A stretch of DNA of 64,000 nt from Collinsella sp. An268 (GTDB lineage: Bacteria > Actinomycetota > Coriobacteriia > Coriobacteriales > Coriobacteriaceae), in the NCBI RefSeq assembly GCF_002159765.1, contig NZ_NFJH01000003.1, positions 124,001 to 188,000 of the forward strand. Direction: 5' to 3'. A model generated the notes under the pieces. The model did no database searches. It was given only the letters and a program-made list of their open reading frames with translations, and had not been told where the DNA came from. Numbering within the stretch: the first letter of the stretch is position 1; each line of letters begins with the position of its first letter. Below, one piece after another: positions 19,813-29,700 of this stretch. A program made the position numbers and the translations under genes.

Positions 19813-19840
19813 AAAAAAGGGCCCCACGTACGTGAGACCC
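19813..19840 (-). terminator. Terminator of the tRNA-Ile/tRNA-Ala unit
   Basis: On the minus strand GGGTCTCAC pairs with CGTGGGGCCC around a GTAC-type loop and is followed by six T's. It lies 10 bp after the tRNA-Ala 3' end, immediately next to the insertion sequence. Confidence 0.8.
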
Positions 19841-19849
19841 TAGAATTCG

Positions 19850-19925
19850 TGGTGGAGGTTAGGGGGATCGAACCCCTGACCTCAGGCTTGCAAAGCCCGC
19901 GCTCTCCCAGCTGAGCTAAACCCCC
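19850..19925 (-). tRNA. tRNA-Ala (UGC)
   Basis: Cloverleaf is complete: acceptor GGGGGTT/AACCTCC, D-arm TAGCTCAGCTGGGAGAGC, anticodon loop with TGC (TTTGCAA), T-arm with GGTTCGATCCC, and an encoded CCA at 19850-19852. It follows tRNA-Ile on the same strand. Confidence 0.95.
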
Positions 19926-19930
19926 GTAGT

Positions 19931-19975
19931 AATAAACACCCCAGCGGCGACTCGGCTCTCGCTGGGGTGTTTATT
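19931..19975. terminator. 16-bp hairpin between tRNA-Ile and tRNA-Ala
   Basis: Perfect arms 19931-19946 and 19960-19975 (AATAAACACCCCAGCG and its complement). AT-rich bases lie at the stem base on both sides, so it could end transcription in either direction or serve as a processing site for a joint tRNA transcript. It occupies almost the whole spacer between the two tRNA genes. Confidence 0.6.
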
Positions 19976-19985
19976 GCGAAAGGAA

Positions 19986-20062
19986 TGGTGGACCTGACAA
20001 GATTCGAACTTGTGACCTCCCGGTTATCAGCCGGACGCTCTAACCAACTGAGCTACAGGTCC
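19986..20062 (-). tRNA. tRNA-Ile (GAU)
   Basis: Cloverleaf is complete: acceptor GGACCTG/CAGGTCC, D-arm TAGCTCAGTTGGTTAGAGC, anticodon loop CTGATAA (GAT), T-arm with AGTTCGAATCT, and encoded CCA at 19986-19988. Confidence 0.95.
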
Positions 20063-20075
20063 AACGCACTTGGAT

Positions 20076-20105
20076 ATACTAGCCCGTCCGGGTAAGGTAC
20101 GTCAA
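20076..20105 (-). promoter_or_regulatory. Promoter of tRNA-Ile
   Basis: On the minus strand TTGACG and TAGTAT are separated by 18 bp and placed about 14 bp before the tRNA 5' end. This is a good sigma70/SigA-type promoter. Confidence 0.7.
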
Positions 20106-20343
20106 CAACAAATTTGGGGCAGCGCCAACTTTTTTTCACTCGTAGAGTCTTCGTGGAGACGCGCGGTCGGGCACCGGGCGGCGGCACCGCAGAAGCGCCG
20201 CTTGCCACCGCGCTGAGCTGCACGGTCAGATGCCGCTGGATATCGGTTTGCCGCACCTTGGACGCACGTGGATTCCTCCTACCGTTTGGTTAGACACCCG
20301 GGCGTATGCTCTTCCGCCCTATTCACGGAGGGAAGGAGCGCCC

Positions 20344-23300
20344 ATGAGACCTCATCTGTTCCACCCCTATCGGCGAGCGCCGCGCGGGCCGCGCGACCAA
20401 GATGCCGGACTGTCGCCCAAACATCCCCGCAGTGTCGGTACGTCCCCGCACGGCACCCGGCGCCGCAGCGTGCGGCTCTTTCGCCTTGCGGGCATAACGG
20501 CCCTCGCCCTGAGCCTTGTCGCCACGCTGCAGGCCGCCCTTGCCGCCTACGCCGCGCCCGGGCAGACCATCGACCAGGCCCTCGGCTGCACCCGGTCGAT
20601 CCAATCGGTGCTCGAGAGCCATCTGAATGACGGCTACTACCTCGGCACGCCCTATGGCAACCAGGGACCGGGCATCTACGGAGACATCACTACCAGCGAC
20701 GCCTGGTGGCCCAACGGCAACCCCAAGCCGGGCGTGGGCGCGTACATGAACTGCGCCGGCTTTGTGACGGCGGTCGTGCGCGAAGCGGGCGGCGACACCT
20801 CGCCCGTGGCGGCGCACGTCTCGTCCATCGGGTACCACAAGGGCAACGAGTCCAATGCCAGCCAGTGGTACGGATTTGCCAACGATTGCGGCCTTTTGGC
20901 CGGCCAGTACAACACAAAGGAGGAGATGCTCGCCTCGGGCATCCTGGAGAAGGGCGACATCATCTACATTCACCCCACCACCTTTGGGGGCGATAACGAC
21001 TGCCATATCATGTTCTTCTGGGGCTCGAACCCCCATGAGGACCTCGCGTGGCACTCGGCGCTGCACGGAGACGGCGTGATCGCCGGGTCCTCGAGCAACG
21101 GCAACATGATCTCGCGCATCACGCCCAAAGGACCCGCCGCCTTCTACCAGGTCTTTAAGGTGCAGCATTCCGTTGAGGTGACGTTTCAGAAGGTGAGCTC
21201 GCGCGACGACATCGACGTCACGCTCGACGCCTATCAGCTCGAAGGCGCCACATACGAGATTCGCCGCGCCGCAGACGATGCCTTGGTCTCGACGATCACC
21301 ACCGATGCCGCGGGCACCGCGACGCTCGCCCTGGAGCCCTCGTGCGCCTACTACGCACAAGAGGTGACGGCGCCTCAGGGCTATGTGGTAAACCCCGAGC
21401 GCATCCCATTCAACACCGGTGAGACGACCTCGGTCGAGTTACCGGACGCGCCGGGCACCCTCACGCTGCGTATCCAGAAGAAGGATGCCGCCACCGGTGG
21501 GGAGGCGCAAGTGGGCGCGTCGCTCGAGGGCGCAACCTATCGGCTCGTCGACGCGGGAGGCGTCGCGCATACCGTCGTCACCGACGCTGACGGCGAGCTT
21601 ACGTTTGACAACCTGCCCTTGGGCGAGGTGCGCGTGACTGAGGAGGAGGCGCCCGTTGGATACCGTCTCGACCCCACGCCGCGCACCTACACCGTCGACC
21701 CGCGCGAGCTGCCCGAGACGGGCGTGATCGAGCTCACCCCGGCCGACGACTTTGTCGAGCTGCCCATCGCCTTCGACCTCGACCTTGTCAAATACCGCGA
21801 TACGGGCTCGGATGACTCGGGCCTGCAGCAGCCTGCCGAGGGGGTGCGCTTCGACATCATCTCGGGCACGACGGGCGAGGTCGTCGGCTCGATCACCACC
21901 GATGCCGACGGGCGGGCGTCCACCGCGGGCGCATGGCTTGGCGCGGGCGAGCGCGTCGAGGGAATCTCCGGCGCCCTCCCCTTTGACCGGGGCGGATACA
22001 CGGTGCGCGAGGCGCCCGAGACCGTACCCGAGGGGCATCGCCCCGCACCCGACTGGCACATCGCGCCCGAGGAGATGGTCGATGGCACCACCCTCAAGTA
22101 CACCATCGACAACGAGCGCGTCACCAGTCGCCTGCAGATCGTCAAGGCGGATACCGAGACCGGGCGCACCGTGCCGGCGGCAGGCTTTACATTCCAGCTG
22201 CTGGACACCGACCGCAATCCTATCTCCCAGGAGATCTGGTATCCCAACCACACCACGGTCGATCGGTTCACCACCGACGAGACGGGCTCGGTCACGCTGC
22301 CCGCCGCCCTTGAACCGGGTACGTACTACGTGCGCGAGATCGAGACGGTGCCGCCGTATCTGCTTGCCGACGAGGACCTCACGTTCACCATCTCGCCTGA
22401 CGCGTCGACTCCCGAGCTCACGGTAATCACGTTCGGAGACGAGCAGGCCTACGGCCGCGCCCACCTCCAAAAGACATGCGCCGCGGCCCCCGATAAGCCC
22501 GCGCCCGCACCCCAGACGCTCGACGGAGCCGCGCGCGAGACGGAGGGCGCCGGCGACACCTGCATCTGCCAGGGCATGGCGGGGGCGGAGTTTGACGTCG
22601 TCGCACTCGACGATGTGATAGGGCCCGACGGCACCGTATATGTCCTCGCGAACGAGGTCGTCGACCATGTCGTTGTTGATGAAAGCGGCGAGGCGTACAC
22701 CGGCGAGCTGCCGCTCGGATGCGGCGAGGCCCGCTATGCCCTGGTGGAGACCGTCGCGCCCGCGGGCCATGTGCTCGACCCGACACCCCATGAATTCACG
22801 CTGTCCTACCTCGACCCGTACACCTCCGTGGTGGAGGCCGGCATCACCGTGGAGAACGCCCCCACCGAGGTGACGCTCGACAAGTGCGCCCTCGGTGACG
22901 AAACACCCGTTCCCGGCGCCGTCTTTGAGCTGTGGCGCGCAGAAGACGATGTCTTAGCGCCGACGGAGGATGAAGGGGCCGCACCCGTCGTGACCGGTCC
23001 CGCCGAGGGCACCACGCGCGAGTTCACCACCGATGCGAACGGCCACCTCAGCATCACTCATCTGACGGAGGGCGCCTATCGCCTGCGCGAGAAAGATGCG
23101 CCGAAGGGCTATCTTGTCGATGACACCATCCGCTTCTTTACCGTCGACAGCGACGGCCTGGTAGAGGGACTGCCCCTGCTCGCTATGAGTGCGACCGACG
23201 ATTACACCAAGGTCGACATCTCCAAACGCGACGTGACGGACGAGAGCGAGGTCCCCGGTGCGCACCTCGCCGTCTACGACGCGAACGACGAGCTTGTCGA

Positions 23301-24447
23301 ATCATGGGTCTCCACGGAGGAGGAGCACCGCCTGACGCGTTTGGAGCCCGGCACCTACACGTTGGTTGAGGAGCTCACGCCCCACCACTACGACCAGGCG
23401 ACCTCCGTCACGTTTACCGTAGAGCCGACCGGCAGCGTCCAGCGCGTCGTGATGTACGACGAGCCCATCAGCGTTTCCGGCGAGATAGACAAGCGCCAGC
23501 AGATAGCCCGGCCCGTGCATGAGGGCACCGAACCGGACGCGCTCGTGGACGAGGGCGGGACCAACCGCGCGCCGGCGCAGGAGGACGTTGCGGGGGCGTA
23601 TGCGTACGCCGTCGACTTCCGCTCCACCAGCAGCACGTGGGTAGACGAGCTTACCGTCACCGACCATCTCGATGCGGTGACAGAGGGTCTTGCAGAGCTG
23701 ACGGCGATCACCACGCCCATCGCGTTTGAGGACTACGACGGCCTCTGCAACGTCTGGTATCAGACCGATCAGACCCCGGTGGACTATATCGACCCCTCCA
23801 GCGCCAATGCGACGCGCTCGGACGGACACGTGAACCCCTGGCTTGACGACGAGACGACGGCGGCGCTCCTCGGTGATGACGCTCGCGCGCTCGATTACAC
23901 CGGATGGCGTATGTGGGCAGGGGATGTCCCCACCAACGAGGCGCGCGACCTCGCCGTCGCCGACCTCGGTCTGGCAGAGGGAGAGCGCGTTACCGCGGTG
24001 CGCATCGAGTTCGGACGCGTTGAGGAGGGCTTCACCTCGCGCAGTGACGGGTGGGACCGCGAGCTCATCGATGATGAGCACGACGACCTTGCAGTGTGGG
24101 AAGAAAGCGAAAACGAAGCTCCCCTCGTCTTGCGCATGCGCGCGACGGACGCCTACCGGGAGGGAAGCGTTCTAGAGAACAGCGCTCAGGTAGACCTGTA
24201 TCGCAATGGCGGCAACACCGCCGACTTTGAGGAGCTGGAAGACCATGACAGCGATCGGGTGGTCCAGCAACCGCGAGGCGCACTTTCGCTGCTGCCCCAG
24301 ACGGGCCTTTCTTCGCCGGTACCGGCCCTGCTCGTAACGGCGCTGGGCGCCGGTGCCCTCTGGACATGGGCGCAGCACCGGACGGTCGGCGGGCCGAAAC
24401 CGCATCCGCGTGCGGGCCGCACCACCCCGCACAGAAGGCGCCACTGA
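20344..24447 (+). CDS. LPxTG surface adhesin: peptidase-like head plus SpaA/Cna-B repeats
   Basis: A 1367-residue cell-wall protein. A long basic n-region and a hydrophobic segment (about 44-70, ending AAYA) form the signal peptide. Residues about 75-315 look like an NlpC/P60 or CHAP-type papain-fold domain, with Cys137 in YMNCAGFV and His221 in NDCHIMFFWGS. A series of SpaA/Cna-B domains follows (repeated patterns such as GATYEIR, TDADGELTF, YYVREIETVPP, YRLREKDAPKGYLVDD). These usually carry internal Lys-Asn isopeptide bonds. The sorting signal LPQTG starts at residue 1317, followed by a helix and a basic tail. GGAGGGAAGGAG supports the ATG at 20344. It overlaps the sortase gene by one base. 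Confidence 0.85.
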   Translation: MRPHLFHPYRRAPRGPRDQDAGLSPKHPRSVGTSPHGTRRRSVRLFRLAGITALALSLVATLQAALAAYAAPGQTIDQALGCTRSIQSVLESHLNDGYYLGTPYGNQGPGIYGDITTSDAWWPNGNPKPGVGAYMNCAGFVTAVVREAGGDTSPVAAHVSSIGYHKGNESNASQWYGFANDCGLLAGQYNTKEEMLASGILEKGDIIYIHPTTFGGDNDCHIMFFWGSNPHEDLAWHSALHGDGVIAGSSSNGNMISRITPKGPAAFYQVFKVQHSVEVTFQKVSSRDDIDVTLDAYQLEGATYEIRRAADDALVSTITTDAAGTATLALEPSCAYYAQEVTAPQGYVVNPERIPFNTGETTSVELPDAPGTLTLRIQKKDAATGGEAQVGASLEGATYRLVDAGGVAHTVVTDADGELTFDNLPLGEVRVTEEEAPVGYRLDPTPRTYTVDPRELPETGVIELTPADDFVELPIAFDLDLVKYRDTGSDDSGLQQPAEGVRFDIISGTTGEVVGSITTDADGRASTAGAWLGAGERVEGISGALPFDRGGYTVREAPETVPEGHRPAPDWHIAPEEMVDGTTLKYTIDNERVTSRLQIVKADTETGRTVPAAGFTFQLLDTDRNPISQEIWYPNHTTVDRFTTDETGSVTLPAALEPGTYYVREIETVPPYLLADEDLTFTISPDASTPELTVITFGDEQAYGRAHLQKTCAAAPDKPAPAPQTLDGAARETEGAGDTCICQGMAGAEFDVVALDDVIGPDGTVYVLANEVVDHVVVDESGEAYTGELPLGCGEARYALVETVAPAGHVLDPTPHEFTLSYLDPYTSVVEAGITVENAPTEVTLDKCALGDETPVPGAVFELWRAEDDVLAPTEDEGAAPVVTGPAEGTTREFTTDANGHLSITHLTEGAYRLREKDAPKGYLVDDTIRFFTVDSDGLVEGLPLLAMSATDDYTKVDISKRDVTDESEVPGAHLAVYDANDELVESWVSTEEEHRLTRLEPGTYTLVEELTPHHYDQATSVTFTVEPTGSVQRVVMYDEPISVSGEIDKRQQIARPVHEGTEPDALVDEGGTNRAPAQEDVAGAYAYAVDFRSTSSTWVDELTVTDHLDAVTEGLAELTAITTPIAFEDYDGLCNVWYQTDQTPVDYIDPSSANATRSDGHVNPWLDDETTAALLGDDARALDYTGWRMWAGDVPTNEARDLAVADLGLAEGERVTAVRIEFGRVEEGFTSRSDGWDRELIDDEHDDLAVWEESENEAPLVLRMRATDAYREGSVLENSAQVDLYRNGGNTADFEELEDHDSDRVVQQPRGALSLLPQTGLSSPVPALLVTALGAGALWTWAQHRTVGGPKPHPRAGRTTPHRRRH

Positions 24448-25193
24448 TGCGCAGCGGTTCCGGCCGGCAGCGTCTCACCACGGGCCTTCGTCTTGCCGCT
24501 GGGGCCGCCTGCGTGGTCTGCGTCTGCGCGCTCGGTTCGCTGAGCGCGCAGGCCGGGCTCGCCGCGGATGCTTACCGCGACCTCGCCCCGCGCGTCGGTA
24601 GCGGCCCCGCTTCTGCGGGGCCCGCCCGCTCCTGGCAAGATGACCTCCCGCGCGCAATCGCTTGGCTCGAGGTGGAGGGGACGCCTATCTCGTATCCCGT
24701 TATGATGCCCGATGAGGGCGAGGCCGCTCATTTCTACCTCGATCACGACGCGTGGGGCTCGCCCTCGCCTTGGGGATGCCCGTATCTGGACACGCGCTGC
24801 GAGCCGCAGGCCGCGCATCGGCTGGTCTATGGCCATAGCACGGGCTTCGACTCCCTCATGTTCGAGCCCCTGAGGCGCGCGTACACCACCGCCGTGTTCA
24901 ACGGGATAGGTTCTGCGCGATGGACAGACCGCACGGGGGCCTCCGTTGCATACGAGCCACTCTGTGCGCGGCGCGTGCCCGCCGACTTCGCTCCCATCCA
25001 GCAGTTCTCCCTCTCCGAGGACGAGGCAGGGCCCTTCGCGCTCGCCCTTGCCGGCGAGGCGTCTGTACGAGCGGAGGGCTGGCGCGAGCAGGCGATGCGT
25101 GCCGGCAGGGTCCTCACCCTTGCAACTTGCGCCGGCGCGCAAACGGGGACCGACGAACGGACGCTCGTCATCTTCACGGCCACCGATGCGTGA
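24447..25193 (+). CDS. Class B sortase
   Basis: A 248-residue sortase with an N-terminal membrane segment (about 14-38). Catalytic residues are His130 (VYGHST), Cys228 (LATCAG) and Arg238 (DERTLVIF). The YGH ... MFEPLRRAY region matches class B enzymes. It should cleave the LPQTG site of the adhesin encoded just upstream and attach it to peptidoglycan or polymerise it. The start codon overlaps the adhesin stop (TGATG), which points to translational coupling and a dedicated enzyme-substrate pair. Confidence 0.88.
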   Translation: MRSGSGRQRLTTGLRLAAGAACVVCVCALGSLSAQAGLAADAYRDLAPRVGSGPASAGPARSWQDDLPRAIAWLEVEGTPISYPVMMPDEGEAAHFYLDHDAWGSPSPWGCPYLDTRCEPQAAHRLVYGHSTGFDSLMFEPLRRAYTTAVFNGIGSARWTDRTGASVAYEPLCARRVPADFAPIQQFSLSEDEAGPFALALAGEASVRAEGWREQAMRAGRVLTLATCAGAQTGTDERTLVIFTATDA

Positions 25194-25348
25194 GCGCTCC
25201 TCTTAACCCCGTGGACCACGCCGCAGAACACCGCATCGGTATACCGTAGCCCCGTTCCCAACAGGGGTATAAAGGCGACAACTGGACGCGGCGGGGACAG
25301 GCTGTAGTCCCCACCATGTCCGAGCGGCGCGGGGAGGAAGGACCGATC

Positions 25349-26263
25349 ATGACGACGCATGCAAAGGCGCAGCCTGATGCGCGCAAAGACGCACTCGATG
25401 CGCTGGGCTCATCCGGCTATGGCCTCTGCATCGTACTTCTGCTCAGTGGAGAATTCCTCATCCTATCCATGTTGGACGAGCTCGTCTTCCACTCGCAGCC
25501 ACCTTATCTGCCGGGCTGGATACTGTGGATAGTCCTTGAAGTTGTGATGACCGTGCTCATCTGCCGCGTCATCTGGATCGTGCGCCACGGTGGCCGGGTC
25601 GGTGCGTTTCAGGAATCAGCTGCGGGGCGCGCCCGCGCCAGAAAGACCCGCATCGTGTTTGCCGTCGGTCTAAGCGCCGTGCTCATTGCGGCATACGGCG
25701 TCCACTTTGTCGACCGCAAGCAGGTCATGGCGGGCGAGAAGGAGCGCGCGGCCGCCACCCTCTCTGCCATCGAGACCGCGTTTGAGGATGCGGGCTTCTA
25801 CGCGTACGGCGACCTCCCCATTGCGGTATACGACCCCGCCGGCTACAGCATGAACGGCGCCTTGTATATGGATGAGGGCGACCAGAACACCCAGGTGCGC
25901 GTGAACGTCGACAACGAGGGTGTGGTGACCGAAGTCATCTACGACATGGATGTCGACCCCGCGCTCCCGCTCGAGGAGAACCTCGTGCGGGCCGAAGCGA
26001 GCCTAGATGCCATGCACGAGGTCGTATCCAACCTCGACGTACCCTTCGAGCAGCCGGGCCTCGCCTCGTACGGCGCCCTTCCCGAGCCGTTTTGCCAAGC
26101 CTTCTTAGCCGGCTCCCCTTATGAGGAGATCATTATGCATCCATCCGACCTTGGGAGCTCCGAAGGCGCCTATATCCACGCCGCCTTCTGGACCTTCTCT
26201 GAGGAAGACTGGATAGATAACCTCGGCGCGAGCATCCAATTGCAGCTCGAATGCGATGGGTAA
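25349..26263 (+). CDS. Membrane protein of unknown function next to the sortase
   Basis: A 304-residue protein with three predicted membrane helices (GLCIVLLLSGEFLILSML, WILWIVLEVVMTVLICRVIW and FAVGLSAVLIAAYGV) and an extracytoplasmic C-terminal domain of about 170 residues rich in acidic residues and aromatic clusters. I do not recognise the family. The ATG at 25349 is preceded by GGAGGAAGGA. It follows the sortase gene by 155 bp on the same strand and may belong to the same surface-protein locus. A role there is inferred only from position. Confidence 0.6.
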   Translation: MTTHAKAQPDARKDALDALGSSGYGLCIVLLLSGEFLILSMLDELVFHSQPPYLPGWILWIVLEVVMTVLICRVIWIVRHGGRVGAFQESAAGRARARKTRIVFAVGLSAVLIAAYGVHFVDRKQVMAGEKERAAATLSAIETAFEDAGFYAYGDLPIAVYDPAGYSMNGALYMDEGDQNTQVRVNVDNEGVVTEVIYDMDVDPALPLEENLVRAEASLDAMHEVVSNLDVPFEQPGLASYGALPEPFCQAFLAGSPYEEIIMHPSDLGSSEGAYIHAAFWTFSEEDWIDNLGASIQLQLECDG

Positions 26264-26390
26264 CCGCGCGAGCACAGCCCCATCGTTTGCGCGGCAACAA
26301 GCCGGTACCGCATCGGCGCCCCTGCCCGCGGCATCGCGGGCACATTCCCGTGCAACGTTGCGCTAAGGATGTTGCACCAAGGTATCGGGA

Positions 26391-26429
26391 AGAAAAACGG
26401 CGGAGCGCTCGCAGGGGCACTCCGCCGTT
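26391..26429 (-). terminator. Terminator of the M28-like/small membrane protein operon
   Basis: Arms AACGGCGGAG (26396-26405) and its complement (26420-26429); on the minus strand the hairpin is followed by TTTTTCTT. It lies just after the stop of the small membrane protein. Confidence 0.85.
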
Positions 26430-26459
26430 ATCGTATCTGGGCAGCCGTTGCGCTACGCG

Positions 26460-26717
26460 TTATTGAGTAGTCGCTCCATCAGTCGCCGCGGCATCGGCAG
26501 CGCCCTCGTCTGTCGCCGCCGCATCGCCCGAGAGGTCCGCATCGATGCTGTTCATATCGTCGGCATGCTCCTCCTCGCTGGCGACGCGCTCTTCACGCAC
26601 CGAGTCGGGCGTAGAGCCTATGACGCCGACCACATACGAGGCGCCCAGACCCAAGGCGATGGCAAGCGCCGTGAGGATGAGATACAAAAGCCAATGCCTT
26701 CTCAGATACGACAGCAC
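26460..26717 (-). CDS. Small single-pass membrane protein
   Basis: An 85-residue protein: a short basic N-terminus (MLSYLRRH), one hydrophobic helix (WLLYLILTALAIALGLGASYVVGVIG), and a 45-residue acidic, Ala/Asp-rich tail that is probably disordered. It starts with GTG 14 bp after the stop of the large M28-like gene, with AAGGGGG as RBS, so the two are cotranscribed. It may be an accessory subunit of that protein. No family is recognised. Confidence 0.65.
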   Translation of the reverse strand: MLSYLRRHWLLYLILTALAIALGLGASYVVGVIGSTPDSVREERVASEEEHADDMNSIDADLSGDAAATDEGAADAAATDGATTQ

Positions 26718-26731
26718 GCTGGGCCCCCTTG

Positions 26732-29700
26732 TTACGAACGGCGGATGACCTCGGTCACCACGTCCGCCACGCGGTTGATGTTATCGACGTCGACGGAGAG
26801 CGGCAGGTCCTCCTCGCTATGCGAGCAGGCGAGGCACGGCCCGTCCACGCCGGCGATGGTGAGCGAACGCAGGCTCATGTTCATGGCCACGTAGGCATCG
26901 GTCGCAAGATAGGGCATGTCGACAGCGCCGAACTCATGATGGAACGCGCCGGACACCTTGCGGACGAGGTTCATGATGCGCTTATCGCCCTTGAGTACGC
27001 GGTGGTCGCCCTCGGTGGAGAGCATAGCGATCTGGCCGGCGCCCACGCACTCGAGGTTGATGAGGAAGACGCCGCGCAGCTTGTCGCGGTGCGTCGCCAG
27101 GAACGCCTCGATGCCGGCGTTGCCGTACTCGGAGGCACCGGTCGCCACGAACCAGATATCGTGACCGAGCAGCTCGTCGTCACCGAGCGAGGTGACGGCA
27201 TCGCGCAGCTCGTCGGCGCTCACGCCGGCAGCCCCGGTGGCGCCGCCCTTCCAGTCATCGTTCTCGAAGTTATCCCACGAGCCGATGTCGCGGCCGGAGC
27301 TCTTCGCGTCGAAGTCGTCGCCGAGGCCCAGGTACTCGCCCATCGAGGGCTCCTGCTGCTTCTTGCGGCGGAAGAGGCCGCGGCGCTTCTCCTCCTGCGG
27401 ACGGGAGATGGCGGGCGCATCGGCGCTCAGCACCTCAAAGGGGCTTGCCGCCGGCTCCGGAGCCGCGGGGGCAGCGGGCGCGGCAGGTGCCACCGGTTGA
27501 GCGGGGTCGATGACCGAGAAGCTGCGGCCCGCGCCGGACTGCTGCGCCGGAGCAGGCGCCTGAGCGGTCTGACGCGACGCCGTCGCCCCGCCAGAGCCAG
27601 ACGCGCTCTGCGGCGCGAAGGGATCGGCCTCGGGCGCCGAGGGATCGGGCAGATCGAAGAGGGACGCGCGGCTCGCCGCGCTCGGCTGGTTGAGCGAAGG
27701 CTGCTGCGGGTCGGGCACCGTCAGCGGCATACGGCGACCGGCGGCGGGACGCGGCGGGTTGATCTCCGCCATCAGCGAGTCGACCGTCTCGTCCGGGCGC
27801 TGAGCCTCCGAAACCGCCGTGGCGTCTGCCGTGCCGGCAACCGGCTGAACCGTAAAGGCAACCGTCGCGCCCGTCAGCGGCACGTCTCCGCCCGCAACGG
27901 GAGCGACGGCAGGCTCTGCCGGCGTGCTCTCGTCCGCCGCGGCCTCCGCGGCATCCGCCCCGCCGGCGGGCGCGTCCGCCACGGGCTCGTCGCCCTCGCC
28001 GGGCGCCTCGGTCCCATCGGAGGGCACCTCGTCTACCGGCGCGGGCGCACCGGCAACCGTCTTCTCGAGCGAGGCCGCGACCGCCTCGTCGTCAATCGGC
28101 GCGTAGGCGACCGTCGGCTCGTCGACCGCGGGCTCGGCGGTCTCCTCCGACGCACCTGCACCGTCGGTGACAGGGCTCTCGACTTCGTCCGCCGGCATCT
28201 GCTCGTCGACAGTGGACTCGGGCGCCTCCTCATCCGCAGAAGACCCAATGCGCCCGGCGACGTCGTGCGCGACGCCCTCGAGATGCGACAGCGCGCTCTT
28301 GCCGCGGCTCAGAGCCTCACCAAAGAAGCGCGCCGCGGTGGCGCCCACCTGCGAGAGCGTCTCGACCACGTTGCCGCCGCGGCCGCCAAAGCGCGCAAGG
28401 CCGGTCGCCTCGTAGGCGGAAGGCTGGTAGTCGAACGCGTAGTCCTCATCGTCGTAGGCGGCTTCCCCGTCGTAGTCGAAGTCGTCGTCCTCGTCGTAAT
28501 CATCTTCGTCGTAGTCGTCTTCGGCAAAATCCTCATCGCCGTAGGCGTCGTCATCTTCCGCGTAGGCGTCTTCGTCGTCGAGACCGCCCTCGGCATCATC
28601 CTGCTCCGTCGGCGCGGCGGGCGCAGGCTCATTCTCGACTGCCTCGGGCGTCACGGCGGAGACGGGCTCCTCCGCGGCGATCGGGGCAGCTTCGACGACC
28701 GGGGCGGGCTCCGCGGCGGGCTCGACAGGCTCAGGCTCGTCGTATTCGATCACGCAGCTCGCCGGCACCATGCCGAGGGAGCGCAGGGTATCCACACCGT
28801 AACGATAGTTGCCCTCAGCGTTTACCAGAACCGGCTCCGGGGCGGACGGCGCCTCTGCGACGGCATCCTCGGAAACCTCCGCGGCACAAGCATCGGCCGG
28901 AGCCTCCTCGGGAGCGTCTGCAACCTCATCGGCACCCGACGCGTCGGCGGAAGCCTCGGCGACCCGCCCCTCGTCCGCGGGCTCCTCTTCCACCTCGATG
29001 AGCTCTGCCGGAGCGGGGGCCGCTTCCTCCTCAGCCGCAAACGAGGCCGTCTCGCCGGTCGGCTGCATCTCCATCGCCTGCGTGGCGCCCAGGTCGACCA
29101 CGGGCTCGGCGGCGTCGGCGGCAGTTCCGGCAGCAGCACCGGCGGCAAGAGCCGCGCCCGCGCCTGCCGCTGCAGCACCGGCTGCGGCGGCAAGAGCCTC
29201 GCCCGCATCCGGCGCGGGCACCGCCGCGCCCTCCGCGCCCTCCGCGGGCTGGGCGGCTGCATCGGCATCAGCCGGCACCTCGGCGTCTGCCACCGTCCCG
29301 GCGCGCTTGGCGGCGCGGGCGGCCTCGGCCTCGGCGGCGGCGCGTGCGGCGGCGGCTGCGAGGCGGCGCTGCTCGCGCATGTACTTGCCAAACGGGACGT
29401 CCTCGGGGAACTCGCGCTCGCCGCGGAACGGAGCGACGGCGTTCATGACGCCGAGCATCGCCGCGACGGACGACTTGTTGCACACGGCGCCCGTCGTATA
29501 CGGGAGCACGAAACGGTTGAGAATCGTCGCGACGGCAGACGCGAGCGGCACCAGCGCCACCAAGATGGCGAGAATCCACAGGACCACCTTGGCTGCGCCC
29601 GGCAGCGGGAGCAGGCGCACGATGGCAATCACGGCCGGCACGAGCATCGCGTACGGCAGCGCCTTGACGATGATGGGGCGGTACGCCGCATAGGGCATCT

